From: Aminobacter ciceronei
GTDB taxonomy: Bacteria; Pseudomonadota; Alphaproteobacteria; Rhizobiales; Rhizobiaceae
Assembly: GCF_014138625.1 (NCBI RefSeq)
Contig: NZ_JACJHY010000009.1
Coordinates: 124,001-188,000 of the forward strand
Reading direction: 5' to 3'
DNA length: 64,000 nucleotides
Each line of letters opens with the position of its first letter. Position 1 is the first letter of the stretch. The notes below the pieces were generated by a model that ran no database searches, was not told the origin of the DNA, and worked only from the letters and a program-made list of their open reading frames with translations. The position numbers and the translations under genes were made by a program. Shown piece after piece: positions 42,847 to 52,253 of the stretch.

Positions 42847-43812
42847 TTAGCCGAGAACCGCCTGAAGCCTCAGGATCTCTTCCATCTGTGCCTTTGTCGC
42901 CTCGTAGCCGAGCCGGATGGCCTCGTCGGCGCGGTGGAATTCGGACAGGCCGATCAGGCCGAGCTTGGGCTGGATCGACAGATCTGGCGGATCGCCGGCC
43001 AGCCGCGCGCGGGAAATGCGATCCTGGATGATGTTGAACGCTTCGACCATGACACCCGTGATGCCGAGTCGCGCCTCGCGCTCGCTTTGAGCGGAGTTCT
43101 CTCCCGGTGCAGCCGGACGCTCGACCACCAGTTCGCCAGCGCTATGCTTGATCACTGCCGCGCGGCCGAACAGGTCGTAGTGCAGGTTGACCGCAACGAC
43201 CAAGGGCTGCTCGTTGGCGCGGCAGACCGAAACCGGCACCGGATTGACGAGCGCGCCGTCGACCAGCACGCGGCCGTTGCAGGTGACCGGCTCGAACACG
43301 CCGGGCAGGGCGTAGGACGCCCGCATCGCCTTGATCAGCGAACCGCTCGACAGCCAGATCTCGTGGCCGGTGCGGATTTCGGTCGCAACGCAGACGAAGG
43401 GTTTCGGCAGATCCTCGAAGGTGATGCTGCCCATGTGCTGCTGCATGCGAGAATCGAGCTTCATGCCGCCGAACAGTCCGCTGCCGCCGAGCTTGAAGTC
43501 GAACAGGCCGAAGATACGGCGCTTGGTCAGGCTACGGGCGAATTCCTCGAGCTGATCGAGCTTTCCGGCGAGATAGCAGCCACCGACGAGGGCACCGATC
43601 GAAGTGCCGGCGATCATGTTGATGCGGATGCCGGCTTCATCAAGCGCGCGCAGCACGCCGATATGGGCCCAGCCGCGTGCAGCACCGCCGCCGAGCGCCA
43701 GTGAAATGCCGTTCTGTCTTGCTGTTTCGGGAACGTTCGAACTTGTGCCGGAAGAAAAGCCATTGGCTTCCCGGACGTTCTGGCGCGCATAGAATGACGC
43801 CCATTCGAGCAT
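42847..43812 (-). CDS. Patatin-like phospholipase family protein
   Basis: A 321-residue serine acyl hydrolase. The oxyanion motif GGGAARGWAHIG (about 38-49) and nucleophile GTSIGALVGG (Ser about residue 71) are followed by the dyad Asp in VDGALVNPVPV (about 188). Such enzymes release fatty acids from phospholipids and resemble RssA-type proteins. It is probably last in a minus-strand unit folE-hisI-patatin, about 84 bp after hisI. A first stretch of about 25 residues (SFYARQNVREANGFSSG) is unconserved-looking. Confidence 0.9.
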   Translation of the reverse strand: MLEWASFYARQNVREANGFSSGTSSNVPETARQNGISLALGGGAARGWAHIGVLRALDEAGIRINMIAGTSIGALVGGCYLAGKLDQLEEFARSLTKRRIFGLFDFKLGGSGLFGGMKLDSRMQQHMGSITFEDLPKPFVCVATEIRTGHEIWLSSGSLIKAMRASYALPGVFEPVTCNGRVLVDGALVNPVPVSVCRANEQPLVVAVNLHYDLFGRAAVIKHSAGELVVERPAAPGENSAQSEREARLGITGVMVEAFNIIQDRISRARLAGDPPDLSIQPKLGLIGLSEFHRADEAIRLGYEATKAQMEEILRLQAVLG

Positions 43813-43896
43813 CGCACACTCCTTGTTCCCAAATACAGACTACTCCCGACCCGTATTAAAATCGTGAATCTCTGTGTTCTGGAACAGGTAGCCGGT

Positions 43897-44352
43897 TCAC
43901 GTTTTCTTGCGGTAGGTCTCGTCGACATCGAACAGCGGATCGCTGCCGTCCGCGCTGAGCGTCGCGACACTGCCTTGTCGTCCTACCGTCCGATAGAAAC
44001 AAGAACGCCGGCCGGTGTGACAGGTTGCGTCGTGGCCGCTCACTTTTACCTTGAGCCACACCGAGTCCTGGTCGCAGTCGGTGCGAATCTCCTGGACGTG
44101 CTGGAAATTGCCCGAGGTTTCGCCCTTCTTCCAAAGCGCGTTGCGCGAGCGCGACCAATAGTGGGCGATGCCGGTCTCGATCGTCAGAGCCAGCGCTTCG
44201 GCATTCATGTGCGCGACCATCAAGAGCATGCCGTCGGCGGCGTCAGTCACCACGGCGGTGACCAGACCGTTGACGTCGAAACGTGGCGAGAACAGCTCGC
44301 CCTCTTCGAGGGCGCGCTTGTCGTTGGAAACTTCGGGAAACTGCAAGGTCAT
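43897..44352 (-). CDS. hisI: Phosphoribosyl-AMP cyclohydrolase
   Basis: A 151-residue single-domain HisI catalysing the third step of histidine synthesis. Visible motifs: [39 protein letters not shown], the Mg-binding [12 protein letters not shown] and the zinc cysteines in [13 protein letters not shown]. No HisE domain is fused, as usual in alphaproteobacteria. It follows folE by 37 bp on the same strand. Confidence 0.96.
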   Translation of the reverse strand: MTLQFPEVSNDKRALEEGELFSPRFDVNGLVTAVVTDAADGMLLMVAHMNAEALALTIETGIAHYWSRSRNALWKKGETSGNFQHVQEIRTDCDQDSVWLKVKVSGHDATCHTGRRSCFYRTVGRQGSVATLSADGSDPLFDVDETYRKKT

Positions 44353-44389
44353 CGCCGGGGTCCTAAGTCGGGGCTCCGGCGAAGCGGGA

Positions 44390-45031
44390 TCAGATCCCGC
44401 CGCCGCCGGCTCGTACCATGGTCACGAACCGGACCTGTTCTTCGGGGGTATCCCGGAAAACGCCGGTGAATGTGGAGGTCAGGGTCGTCGAACCCTGCTT
44501 GCGGATGCCGCGCATGGCCATGCACATATGCTCGGCCTCGATCATCACGGCGACGCCGCGCGGGTTTAGCACGTCCTGGATGACACCGGCAATCTGCGCC
44601 GTCATCGCTTCCTGCGTCTGCAGGCGGTGGGCGAAGATATCGACGACGCGGGCGATCTTGGAGAGACCGACGACCTTGCCATCCGGCAGATAGCCGACAT
44701 GAGCCTTGCCGATGATCGGCACCATATGGTGCTCGCAATGCGAATGGAACTTGATGTCACGAACGATGACCAGGTCGTCGTAGCCGGCGACTTCCTCGAA
44801 TGTGCGGCCAAGCTCGTCGGCCGGGCACATGTCGTAGCCATTGAACATTTCACGGAAAGCCTTGGTCACGCGCTTGGGCGTGTCGATCAGGCCTTCGCGC
44901 TGTGGATCGTCGCCGGTCCAGCGCAGGAGCACCTTCACAGCGGCTTCGACCTCCGCCTCGGTCGGGCGGTCGGTTGCAGGCTTGTCCATATAGGCTGATT
45001 GCGGCATCAGCTTCTTCGCTACGGCATCCAT
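44390..45031 (-). CDS. folE: GTP cyclohydrolase I
   Basis: A 213-residue enzyme making dihydroneopterin triphosphate for folate. Zinc ligands are in [22 protein letters not shown] (about 107-128) and the later catalytic region [22 protein letters not shown]. The N-terminal 25 residues vary as in other members. A 7-bp perfect hairpin (GTCCCTG/CAGGGAC, 45049-45068) lies about 18 bp upstream of its start codon, in its probable leader. Divergent from the IscU-like gene. Confidence 0.95.
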   Translation of the reverse strand: MDAVAKKLMPQSAYMDKPATDRPTEAEVEAAVKVLLRWTGDDPQREGLIDTPKRVTKAFREMFNGYDMCPADELGRTFEEVAGYDDLVIVRDIKFHSHCEHHMVPIIGKAHVGYLPDGKVVGLSKIARVVDIFAHRLQTQEAMTAQIAGVIQDVLNPRGVAVMIEAEHMCMAMRGIRKQGSTTLTSTFTGVFRDTPEEQVRFVTMVRAGGGGI

Positions 45032-45266
45032 ATCAGGCGTCTCCAGTAGTCCCTGTCAGAGCAGGGACGAGTTGAACGGACACAGCCACTTTAGGGACCA
45101 CCGGAACGAGTGCCGTACCCAAAGCTGCTTATCTTGCTCAAATCCCGATGCCTTTTCAGCTCCTTGTCGGGAGGCGAGCGCCACCATTATATATGGGTGA
45201 AGACGACGATTGGAAGATGCGTCAGCGACAAGAGTTGTTCATCACACGCACTCAGAGTGAAAAAAG

Positions 45267-45695
45267 TTGATCGACGACATCTATAACACGAAAATTCTCG
45301 GTTTCGCCGGCAATATCGGCCGGCTCGGCCGGCTCGATCACCCCGATGCGACGGCGACAGCACATTCCAAGCTGTGCGGGTCGACGGTCACGATCGATCT
45401 GGCGATGAAGGACGGTATCGTCACCGACTTTGCGCATGAGGTGAAAGCCTGCGCTCTGGGCCAGGCGTCGTCATCGATCATGGCCGAGCATGTCGTCGGC
45501 GCCAGCGCCGATGAATTGCGCGCCGTGCGCGACACGATGCTGCGCATGCTCAAGGAAGGCGGCACGCCGCCGGAGGGCAGATTTGGCGACCTGAAATATC
45601 TCGAGCCGGTGCGCGACTATAAGGCGCGGCACGCCTCGACGATGCTGACCTTCGACGCCGTGGTCGACGCCATCGGTCAGATCGAGCGCAGGTAG
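45267..45695 (+). CDS. IscU/NifU-like iron-sulfur scaffold-type protein
   Basis: A 142-residue protein of the IscU/SufU fold. Two of the three cluster cysteines are present, Cys 37 (SKLCGSTVTIDL) and Cys 62 (VKACALGQASSS). The third is replaced by a RHASTM segment (His 122). This form occurs in alphaproteobacteria and its ability to carry a cluster is uncertain. The start appears to be TTG after a purine-rich AGAGTGAAAAAAG. Its 3' end overlaps the convergent LysR gene by 19 bp. Confidence 0.85.
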   Translation: MIDDIYNTKILGFAGNIGRLGRLDHPDATATAHSKLCGSTVTIDLAMKDGIVTDFAHEVKACALGQASSSIMAEHVVGASADELRAVRDTMLRMLKEGGTPPEGRFGDLKYLEPVRDYKARHASTMLTFDAVVDAIGQIERR

Positions 45696-46624
45696 GCTGA
45701 CGCCAGGCAGTTGTCGAGAATCTCGAGGCTTTTGGCGAATTCGGTCTTGATCCACTCGGCGAAGCACTGTGCCGGCTCGGACAGCTTGGCCAGGTTCTTC
45801 GCCACCAGCCAGTAGCCGCCGCAGACGACGTTGGTCTCGAACGGCTTGACCAGCGTTCCTGCCTGAAGCTCCTCGTAGACCAGCAAAAGGTCGCCAAGGG
45901 CGACACCGTGGCCGAGCATCGCCGCCTGTTTCGACAGTGCCGCGTCGGCCAGCAACGGCCCGCGCTCCGGTACGGATGCCTCGTCGGCACCCGCCGCCTC
46001 GAACCAGCGTGCCCAGCCCTGGCGGTTTTCCTCATGCAACAGCGTGTAGCGGCGCAAGTCGGCAGGGGAGGCCAGTGGCGGGCCGGACGCCAGCAGCGCC
46101 GGCGACAGGATTGGCGAATCGACGACCATCCCCAAAAGTTCCGACTCGCTGCGCGGCCACGAGCTGTTGTGCGCGCTGAAGCGCAAGGCGAGCTCGGCCT
46201 GGTCGCTGCGGAAATCGATCAGGCGTGGGTCGACATCGAGCGCGATCTCGATGTCGGGGCGCATCTCGCGAAATTTGTTGAGGCGCGGCAGGAGCCAGCT
46301 GGCAGCCAGCGCCGGCTCGGCACTGACGCTGACCACTGAAAGGGAAGGCCGTGTCGCCAGTTCAGAAAGCCGGCGGTCGATGTCGTCGAAGCTCTTGACC
46401 AGCTGCTGCAGCAATTTCTGGCCCGGCTCGGTCAGTTCGACACGACGGTGATAGCGCACAAACAGCGGCTGGCGCAGGAAACTCTCCAGCTCGCGGATCT
46501 GGCGACTGATGGCCGCCTGGGTGACAAACAGCTCGTCGGCTGCACGGCTGAAACTCAGGTGCCGCCCGGCTGCCTCGAAACTTCTCAATGCCGTCAGCGG
46601 AAGCCGCCCGCGGTTCATTCGCAT
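45677..46624 (-). CDS. LysR family transcriptional regulator, GcvA-like
   Basis: A 315-residue regulator. The HTH lies at about 10-60 (PLTALRSFEAAGRHLSFSRAADELFVTQAAISRQIRELESFL), which is the GcvA subgroup pattern. The effector domain follows from about 95 (SVVSVSAEPALAASWLLPRLNKF). LysR regulators usually control a divergent gene, here the 54-codon frame at 46713 and possibly yidD. No link to the glycine cleavage genes 13 kb away can be shown. Confidence 0.92.
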   Translation of the reverse strand: MRMNRGRLPLTALRSFEAAGRHLSFSRAADELFVTQAAISRQIRELESFLRQPLFVRYHRRVELTEPGQKLLQQLVKSFDDIDRRLSELATRPSLSVVSVSAEPALAASWLLPRLNKFREMRPDIEIALDVDPRLIDFRSDQAELALRFSAHNSSWPRSESELLGMVVDSPILSPALLASGPPLASPADLRRYTLLHEENRQGWARWFEAAGADEASVPERGPLLADAALSKQAAMLGHGVALGDLLLVYEELQAGTLVKPFETNVVCGGYWLVAKNLAKLSEPAQCFAEWIKTEFAKSLEILDNCLASAYLRSI

Positions 46625-46712
46625 AATCTCAAGTTATCCAAGCTGGACGTTATACTCGTTTGAAGAGCACGGCTAGAGGCCGTCTAATCCTCCGACACAA
46701 GGAGGAAAAACC

Positions 46713-46877
46713 ATGCCAACGCTCTTCAACGCCTACGCAGAGATGTTCCGCATCGCGACCTTTCAGGCCGACCATGCCATCCAAAGAACGAAGTGCTGCG
46801 ACGCCGACCGGCTTCAACTCGACGCTCCGCAACGGCGGTGCCCCCACCGCGGGGCGAAGCTTGGCTGGAATGCGTGA
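46713..46877 (+). CDS. Possible 54-residue protein divergent from the LysR gene
   Basis: The frame MPTLFNAYAEMFRIATFQADHAIQ continues with three cysteines (KCCDADRLQL, RRCPHRG) to a TGA at 46877. Its main support is a near-ideal AGGAGGAAAAACC just before the ATG and its position divergent from a LysR gene. The second half has atypical, basic composition, so it could be a frameshifted or decaying gene. No family is recognised. Confidence 0.4.
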   Translation: MPTLFNAYAEMFRIATFQADHAIQRTKCCDADRLQLDAPQRRCPHRGAKLGWNA

Positions 46878-46973
46878 CACGGCGCCGCAGCGGCGAGGTG
46901 GTAGATGCCGAACATTGCGTCTGCATGGCGGAATGGACATCTATAGCGAATAGATTCCGATCCGGCGGAGACG

Positions 46974-47336
46974 ATGGACCACGGACATGACCAATCACGC
47001 GGCACCGCCGCGCGCGGCCGCAACTGGGCCGGGCCGTGGCGCAAGACGCCCGGCCGAGTGCTCGGCACCTCGTTGGTCCGGCTTTACCAGCTGACGCTCT
47101 CAGGCTTTATCGGCAATTCATGCCGGCATCTGCCGACCTGTTCGGAATATGCGCATGAGGCGATTGCGCGCCACGGCTTGTGGGCCGGCGGCTGGATGGG
47201 CCTGTTTCGCGTCCTGCGTTGCGGCCCCTGGGGCACCCATGGCATCGACCGGGTGCCGGAGAGCCTTGCCGCGCCCTATGCCTGGTACCTGCCGTGGCGC
47301 TATTGGCTGATTGGTCGACGTCCATCGGGGCATTGA
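46974..47336 (+). CDS. yidD: Membrane protein insertion efficiency factor YidD
   Basis: A 120-residue small protein of the YidD family, which assists YidC-dependent membrane insertion. The conserved core LVRLYQLTLSGFIGNSCRHLPTCSEYAHEAIARHGLWAGGWMGLFRVLRCGPWGTHGIDRVPE (about 35-97) holds the three typical cysteines. The N-terminal ~30 residues are unconserved, and an ATG at 46987 is an alternative start. It sits away from rnpA and oriC, as often in Rhizobiales. Confidence 0.93.
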   Translation: MDHGHDQSRGTAARGRNWAGPWRKTPGRVLGTSLVRLYQLTLSGFIGNSCRHLPTCSEYAHEAIARHGLWAGGWMGLFRVLRCGPWGTHGIDRVPESLAAPYAWYLPWRYWLIGRRPSGH

Positions 47337-47483
47337 AGTGGATGCAGCGCGCGCCGCATATCAGTTAACGCCGATATTTTCCGGTTTACCGTTTGCTCAG
47401 GCTAAGACAGTTCCGTCCAAGTTGAGCCATATTCGAGACAATTGCTGTCCATAGTCCTTTGGCGCCAACCGACAGAGGATGTC

Positions 47484-48329
47484 ATGACAGTGCTTGCTTC
47501 GTTTCGTCGATCTTCGATCTTCGCTTTCTTTTCTCTGCTTGCAGTGCCTTTTGCCGCGGCGCAGGCGGCCGCCAATGATCCGGCGCTCAAGCCCGTGTTC
47601 GAATGCACGCTGATTGTCGATGCCCAGAACGGCGCGACCTTGCGCCGCGACGGTACCTGTGACCGGCGCGTGAGCGCGGCATCGACATTCAAGGTGCCAT
47701 TGGCACTGATGGGCTACGATGCCGGCATTCTCACCGATGCGCATACGCCGCGCTGGGATTACAAACCGGAATTCAACGCCATCAAACGCGACCACAGGCC
47801 CATCGACCCGACGATCTGGGAAAAGGATTCGGTCGTCTGGTACTCCCAGCAGATCACCCGCAAGCTCGGCAACGAGCGCTTTGCCGGCTATGTCCAGAGC
47901 TTCAACTATGGCAATGGCGACATCACGGGCAATCCAGGCAAAAAGGATGGCCTGACCCACTCGTGGCTGAGCTCGTCGCTGCAGATTTCGCCAGATGAGC
48001 AGGCGGCATTCATCAGGCGTATTCTCGATCGTAAGCTTTCGGTCTCGGCCAAGGCATACGACATGACCGGCCAGATCCTGCCTGCCTTCGACGCCGGCGA
48101 CTGGAAGGTCCAGGGCAAGACCGGCACCGGCTGGCTGACCAACAAGGCAGGCGCCCAAAATCGCACCAGGCCGTTTGGCTGGTTCGTCGGTTGGGCCGAA
48201 AAGGACGGCCGGAAGGTCGTCTTTGCCAGGCTGTTCGTCAACGAAGGCAAGAGCCCGGTACTCATGGGACCAAAGGTGCGCGCCGACTTCCTCACCGACC
48301 TGCCAGGGTTGATCAAGTCGGCCAACTAG
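47484..48329 (+). CDS. Class D (OXA-type) beta-lactamase
   Basis: A 281-residue secreted serine hydrolase. The signal peptide covers about residues 1-30. Active-site motifs are complete: STFK (Ser 67 to Lys 70), SVV in [13 protein letters not shown] in SFNYGNGD and KTG in VQGKTGTGW. These define class D beta-lactamases that open penam or related rings. It lies among housekeeping genes with no transposon nearby, so it looks like an intrinsic chromosomal enzyme. AGAGGATGTC precedes the ATG. Confidence 0.93.
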   Translation: MTVLASFRRSSIFAFFSLLAVPFAAAQAAANDPALKPVFECTLIVDAQNGATLRRDGTCDRRVSAASTFKVPLALMGYDAGILTDAHTPRWDYKPEFNAIKRDHRPIDPTIWEKDSVVWYSQQITRKLGNERFAGYVQSFNYGNGDITGNPGKKDGLTHSWLSSSLQISPDEQAAFIRRILDRKLSVSAKAYDMTGQILPAFDAGDWKVQGKTGTGWLTNKAGAQNRTRPFGWFVGWAEKDGRKVVFARLFVNEGKSPVLMGPKVRADFLTDLPGLIKSAN

Positions 48330-48352
48330 TTCCAGGCTCCTCCGAAATGACG

Positions 48353-48375
48353 CAGCGGCGCTCGAAGCGTCGCTG
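48353..48375 (+). terminator. Hairpin after the beta-lactamase gene
   Basis: CAGCG-G-CGCT and AGCG-T-CGCTG arms with CGA loop, 24 bp after the stop codon, followed by TTTGGCTTT. A plausible weak terminator or the first element of the thrS leader. Confidence 0.4.
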
Positions 48376-48421
48376 TTTGGCTTTACGAGCCAGAAAACTC
48401 CCCCTAAAAGACCCCTCGCTG

Positions 48422-48443
48422 CCGGACGCATCCGGTTTTTTTT
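48422..48443 (+). terminator. Terminator-like hairpin in the thrS leader
   Basis: CCGGA/TCCGG with loop CGCA followed by eight T residues, only 41 bp before the thrS start codon. It ends bla transcription or may act as an attenuator of thrS. The 5-bp stem is short. Confidence 0.55.
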
Positions 48444-48484
48444 ACCACCCGCGCTCGTTTGCGGGACTGGATAGGAGAAGAGCT

Positions 48485-50461
48485 TTGTCGAATTCCGTTT
48501 CCCTGACATTCCCCGATGGTTCCGTCCGCGACTACGACGCGGCAATGACTGGTGCTGCATTGGCCGAGTCGATCTCGAAGTCGCTGGCCAAGAAGGCGGT
48601 GGCCTATGCCGTCGACGGCACCGTGCGCGATCTTTCCGATCCGCTCGGCAAGTCCGGCAAGGTCGAGATCGTCACCCGCGACGACCCGCGCGCGCTCGAG
48701 CTGATCCGCCACGACACCGCGCATGTGCTGGCGGAAGCCGTGCAGGAACTGTGGCCCGGAACCCAGGTCACCATCGGCCCTGTCATCGACAACGGCTTCT
48801 ATTATGATTTCGCCCGCAACGAGCCTTTCACGCCCGAGGATTTCCCGGCGATCGAAAAGAAGATGCGCGAGATCATCGGCCGCAACAAGCCGTTCACCAA
48901 GCAGGTCTGGTCCCGTGACAAGGCCAAGCAGGTGTTCCGCGACAAGGGCGAGGCCTACAAGCTCGAGCTGATCGACGCGATCCCCGAGGACCAGAACCTC
49001 AACATCTACGCCCAGGGCGAGTGGTTCGACCTGTGCCGTGGTCCGCACATGGCCTCGACCGGCCAGATCGGCAGTGCCTTCAAGCTGATGAAGGTCGCCG
49101 GTGCCTATTGGCGTGGTGACAGCAACAACCCGATGCTGACGCGCATCTATGGCACGGCTTGGGCTGACCAGGCCCAGCTCGACCAGTATCTGCACATGCT
49201 GGAAGAGGCAGAGAAGCGCGACCACCGCCGCCTCGGCCGCGAGATGGATCTGTTCCACTTCCAGGAGGAAGGTCCGGGCGTCGTGTTCTGGCATGCCAAG
49301 GGCTGGAAGATGTTCCAGAACCTGGTCAGCTACATGCGCCGCCGCCTCGACCAGCAGGGCTACCAGGAAGTCAACGCGCCCCAGGTGCTCGACAAGAGCC
49401 TGTGGGAGACCTCGGGCCACTGGGGCTGGTATCGCGACGCGATGTTCAAGGTGACGGTTGCTGGTGACGACACCGACGACGACCGCGTCTTTGCGCTGAA
49501 GCCGATGAACTGCCCGGGCCACGTGCAGATCTTCAAGCACGGCCTGAAGTCGTATCGCGACCTGCCGGTGAAGCTCGCCGAGTTCGGCAACGTCCACCGC
49601 TACGAGCCGTCGGGCGCGCTGCACGGGCTGATGCGCGTGCGCGGCTTCACCCAGGACGATGCGCATATCTTCTGCACCGAGGAACAACTCGCCGCCGAGT
49701 GCCTGCGCATCAACGACCTGATCCTGTCGACCTATGCCGACTTCGGTTTCAACGAGATTTCGGTGAAGCTGTCGACGAGGCCCGACAAACGCGTCGGCTC
49801 CGATGAGGCATGGGATCACGCCGAAGAGATCATGGGCAATGTGCTCAAGACCATCGAGGCGCAGTCCGGCAACCGCATCAAGACGTCGATCAATCCGGGC
49901 GAGGGTGCCTTCTACGGCCCCAAGTTCGAATACGTCCTGCGTGATGCGATCGGCCGCGAATGGCAGTGCGGAACGACCCAGGTCGATTTCAACCTGCCCG
50001 AACGCTTCGGCGCCTTCTACATCGGCTCGGATTCCGAGAAGAAGCAGCCGGTCATGGTCCACCGCGCCATCTGTGGTTCGATGGAACGTTTCCTCGGCAT
50101 CCTGATCGAGAACTATTCGGGCCACTTCCCGCTGTGGTTCGCGCCGCAGCAAGTGGTGGTGACCACGATCACCTCGGACGCCGACGACTATGCGCGTTCG
50201 GTCGCTGCCAAGCTCAAGGCCGCCGGCCTGTCGGCCGAAGTCGACCTGCGCAACGAAAAGATCAACTACAAGGTCCGCGAGCACTCGCTGGCCAAGGTTC
50301 CGGTCATTCTTGTCTGCGGCAAGCGCGAGGCGGAAGAGGCGACCGTCAATGTCCGCCGTCTCGGTTCGCGCGACCAGGTGTCGATGGGCCTCGACGAGGC
50401 AATCGCTGCTTTGCGTGACGAGGCGATGACGCCGGACAGGCGCCGCGCGCTGACCGCTTGA
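48485..50461 (+). CDS. thrS: Threonyl-tRNA synthetase
   Basis: A 658-residue class II synthetase. The TGS domain occupies residues 1-60 ([17 protein letters not shown]), the editing domain about 65-230 ([34 protein letters not shown]), the catalytic core about 265-540 (motif 2 [30 protein letters not shown], motif 3 [17 protein letters not shown]) and the anticodon-binding domain the rest. The start is TTG at 48485 behind GGAGAAG; the frame extends far upstream into bla. Two hairpins precede it. Confidence 0.95.
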   Translation: MSNSVSLTFPDGSVRDYDAAMTGAALAESISKSLAKKAVAYAVDGTVRDLSDPLGKSGKVEIVTRDDPRALELIRHDTAHVLAEAVQELWPGTQVTIGPVIDNGFYYDFARNEPFTPEDFPAIEKKMREIIGRNKPFTKQVWSRDKAKQVFRDKGEAYKLELIDAIPEDQNLNIYAQGEWFDLCRGPHMASTGQIGSAFKLMKVAGAYWRGDSNNPMLTRIYGTAWADQAQLDQYLHMLEEAEKRDHRRLGREMDLFHFQEEGPGVVFWHAKGWKMFQNLVSYMRRRLDQQGYQEVNAPQVLDKSLWETSGHWGWYRDAMFKVTVAGDDTDDDRVFALKPMNCPGHVQIFKHGLKSYRDLPVKLAEFGNVHRYEPSGALHGLMRVRGFTQDDAHIFCTEEQLAAECLRINDLILSTYADFGFNEISVKLSTRPDKRVGSDEAWDHAEEIMGNVLKTIEAQSGNRIKTSINPGEGAFYGPKFEYVLRDAIGREWQCGTTQVDFNLPERFGAFYIGSDSEKKQPVMVHRAICGSMERFLGILIENYSGHFPLWFAPQQVVVTTITSDADDYARSVAAKLKAAGLSAEVDLRNEKINYKVREHSLAKVPVILVCGKREAEEATVNVRRLGSRDQVSMGLDEAIAALRDEAMTPDRRRALTA

Positions 50462-50492
50462 GACAAACAGGCCTACGCCTGAGACAAACAAG

Positions 50493-50517
50493 AAGGGCGG
50501 CTCGATGCCGCCCTTTT
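50493..50517. terminator. Bidirectional terminator between thrS and the convergent gene
   Basis: AAGGGCGGC/GCCGCCCTT with TCGAT loop, T-rich on the plus side (CCCTTTTC) and with AAG-derived CTT on the minus side. Confidence 0.85.
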
Positions 50518-50555
50518 CAGTTCAGAGGTCCGGAAGTCAGGCGACTTGCTGAAGC

Positions 50556-51524
50556 CTAGTCCGCGCCTTCGTTGGGGTCGATGGCGGCGTCTTCCGAGGC
50601 GACGACTTCGACGTCCTGGTTGCGGCCGGCAACGACGGTGAAGTCGCGCTGGTAGATGCGATCGCGGTTCTTGGCGATGATTGTGTAGTCGCCTTCCGAC
50701 AGCACCATCGAGGCGAAGGCACCGACGGCCTCGCGCAGCGGGTCGCCTGACTCCGTCAGCACCGACCAGGACGTGTCGGCGATGGCTTCGCCGCCGGCTT
50801 CGCGCACCAACTTGAAGGTGACGTCTGCGGCGCGGTGCTCGACGGTTGCCTCGGTCAGCTTGCCGGCTTCGACGCGGATGTCTGAGCGGATGACGGCGTT
50901 GACGCTGCCATAGGTCGAGACGACGTGATAGGTGCCCGAATTGAGCCGCACCACCGAATTGGGCGCGACGTTGGGGATGATCAGCGCCCGTTCGCCGTCG
51001 CTGGTGGAATCACCTTCGAAGATCGAGAATTTGAGCTTGGCCGGCGGGATGCGGACGCCGCCGGAAAGCACGGCGTCGAGCTTCAGGCCACCGGCGTCGA
51101 GCACCAGGCTCTCACGCTTGCCCTGCTTGCCAACGGTGATGCGCTTGGTGGCGCCGGCGCGGCCATAGGAGGCATGGACGAGGTAGCTGCCGGGCGGCAG
51201 CTGGAACATGCTGGTGCCGCCCTGGGCCGAGGCGACCAGCGGTAGCTTGCCGTCGGGTCCGGCCTCGGGGCGGAAGACGCGCCAGACCAGGCCGCGGCCG
51301 ATGTCGCTGCCCTTGTCGGTCAGCTGCGCGGTCAGCGTGATCTCGCCAAGGGCGCCCGTCGCCAGCGGTTCGTCGCCGCGCGGCGAGGCAAAACTAGAAA
51401 TGCCGGGAAGGCTCAACCCGTCGATTGCCGCGGCACCGTCCTGCGCGAAAGCGGCCGCAGGCTGCACGGCGAACAGCGCGACAGCCAGAATCGGCGCGAA
51501 AAGTCGGAAGGATCCCCTCAGCAT
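50556..51524 (-). CDS. Hypothetical secreted multi-repeat beta-rich protein
   Basis: A 322-residue protein with a signal peptide (MLRGSFRLFAPILAVALFAVQPAAAFAQ). The mature region appears to hold three repeated beta-rich modules of about 85 residues, each ending in a similar phrase: QLPPGSYLVHASYGRAGATKRITV, RLNSGTYHVVSTYGSVNAVIRSDIRV and VLSEGDYTIIAKNRDRIYQRDFTV. These resemble Ig-like or carboxypeptidase-regulatory-like folds. The end is acidic (SEDAAIDPNEGAD). The family is conserved-looking but unnamed to me. The start at MLRGSF follows CAAGGG. Confidence 0.75.
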   Translation of the reverse strand: MLRGSFRLFAPILAVALFAVQPAAAFAQDGAAAIDGLSLPGISSFASPRGDEPLATGALGEITLTAQLTDKGSDIGRGLVWRVFRPEAGPDGKLPLVASAQGGTSMFQLPPGSYLVHASYGRAGATKRITVGKQGKRESLVLDAGGLKLDAVLSGGVRIPPAKLKFSIFEGDSTSDGERALIIPNVAPNSVVRLNSGTYHVVSTYGSVNAVIRSDIRVEAGKLTEATVEHRAADVTFKLVREAGGEAIADTSWSVLTESGDPLREAVGAFASMVLSEGDYTIIAKNRDRIYQRDFTVVAGRNQDVEVVASEDAAIDPNEGAD

Positions 51525-51663
51525 CCCTTGTTTGAAGCGCAAGGCGGTGGCAATTTCAAGGCTATTCCGGCGCGATGGATTCTCAACCGCACTGCGCCGA
51601 TGCCAGAGCAGCCACCATTTACGGACAGGCGCTTCAGCCCAACATCCAAGGAGTGCCCGCGCC

Positions 51664-52248
51664 GTGACATCGCCGATTATCGACTTCCTGCTGACCCGCA
51701 ACTCCGCGCCGATCCCCGAACTCCGGGCGCCGGCACCGTCCGACGCCGAGATCGCCACCATTCTGGCGGCGGCAAGCCGCGTGCCTGATCACGGCCGGCT
51801 GGAGCCCTGGCGCTTCATTCTCTATCGCGGCGACGTGCGTGTCGAGATCGGCCAGAAGCTGGCTGACTTGGCTGAACGCCGGGAAGGACCGCTGCCGGAA
51901 GGCCGACGCAACCAGGAGCTTGCCCGATTCTCGCGCGCGCCGCTGGTCATCGGCGTGGTGTCCAGCCCCAAGGACCATCCCAAGATCCCCGAATGGGAAA
52001 TGTTCCTGTCGGGCGGCATGGCGGCGATGAACCTGATTACCGCAGCCAATGCGCTCGGTTACGGCACCAACATGATCACCAACTGGTATTCGGATTGCGA
52101 AGAGGGCCGCGCACTGCTTGGCCTTGCGCCGCATGAACGTGTTGTCGGCTTCGTCCATATCGGCTCCTATGATGGCGCCGGACAGGAGCGCCAGCGTCCA
52201 GACGTGGCAAAGCTCTATGCTGACTATGCCGGGCCTTGGGAGGGCTAG
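51664..52248 (+). CDS. Nitroreductase family protein
   Basis: A 194-residue FMN-dependent oxidoreductase of the nitroreductase fold. FMN-contacting segments are visible: FLLTRNSAP, ASRVPDHGRLEPWRFIL, SGGMAAMNLITAANALGYGTNMI. The start is GTG behind AAGGAG; a much longer frame upstream runs antisense into the convergent gene's region. The next gene, a flavin reductase, begins 5 bp later, so the pair probably works together on an electron acceptor. The substrate is unknown. Confidence 0.9.
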   Translation: MTSPIIDFLLTRNSAPIPELRAPAPSDAEIATILAAASRVPDHGRLEPWRFILYRGDVRVEIGQKLADLAERREGPLPEGRRNQELARFSRAPLVIGVVSSPKDHPKIPEWEMFLSGGMAAMNLITAANALGYGTNMITNWYSDCEEGRALLGLAPHERVVGFVHIGSYDGAGQERQRPDVAKLYADYAGPWEG

Positions 52249-52253
52249 CACAG

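Noticed and set aside
48404-50491. A 695-codon minus-strand open frame over thrS
   Set aside because: Antisense shadow of thrS; no recognisable motif.
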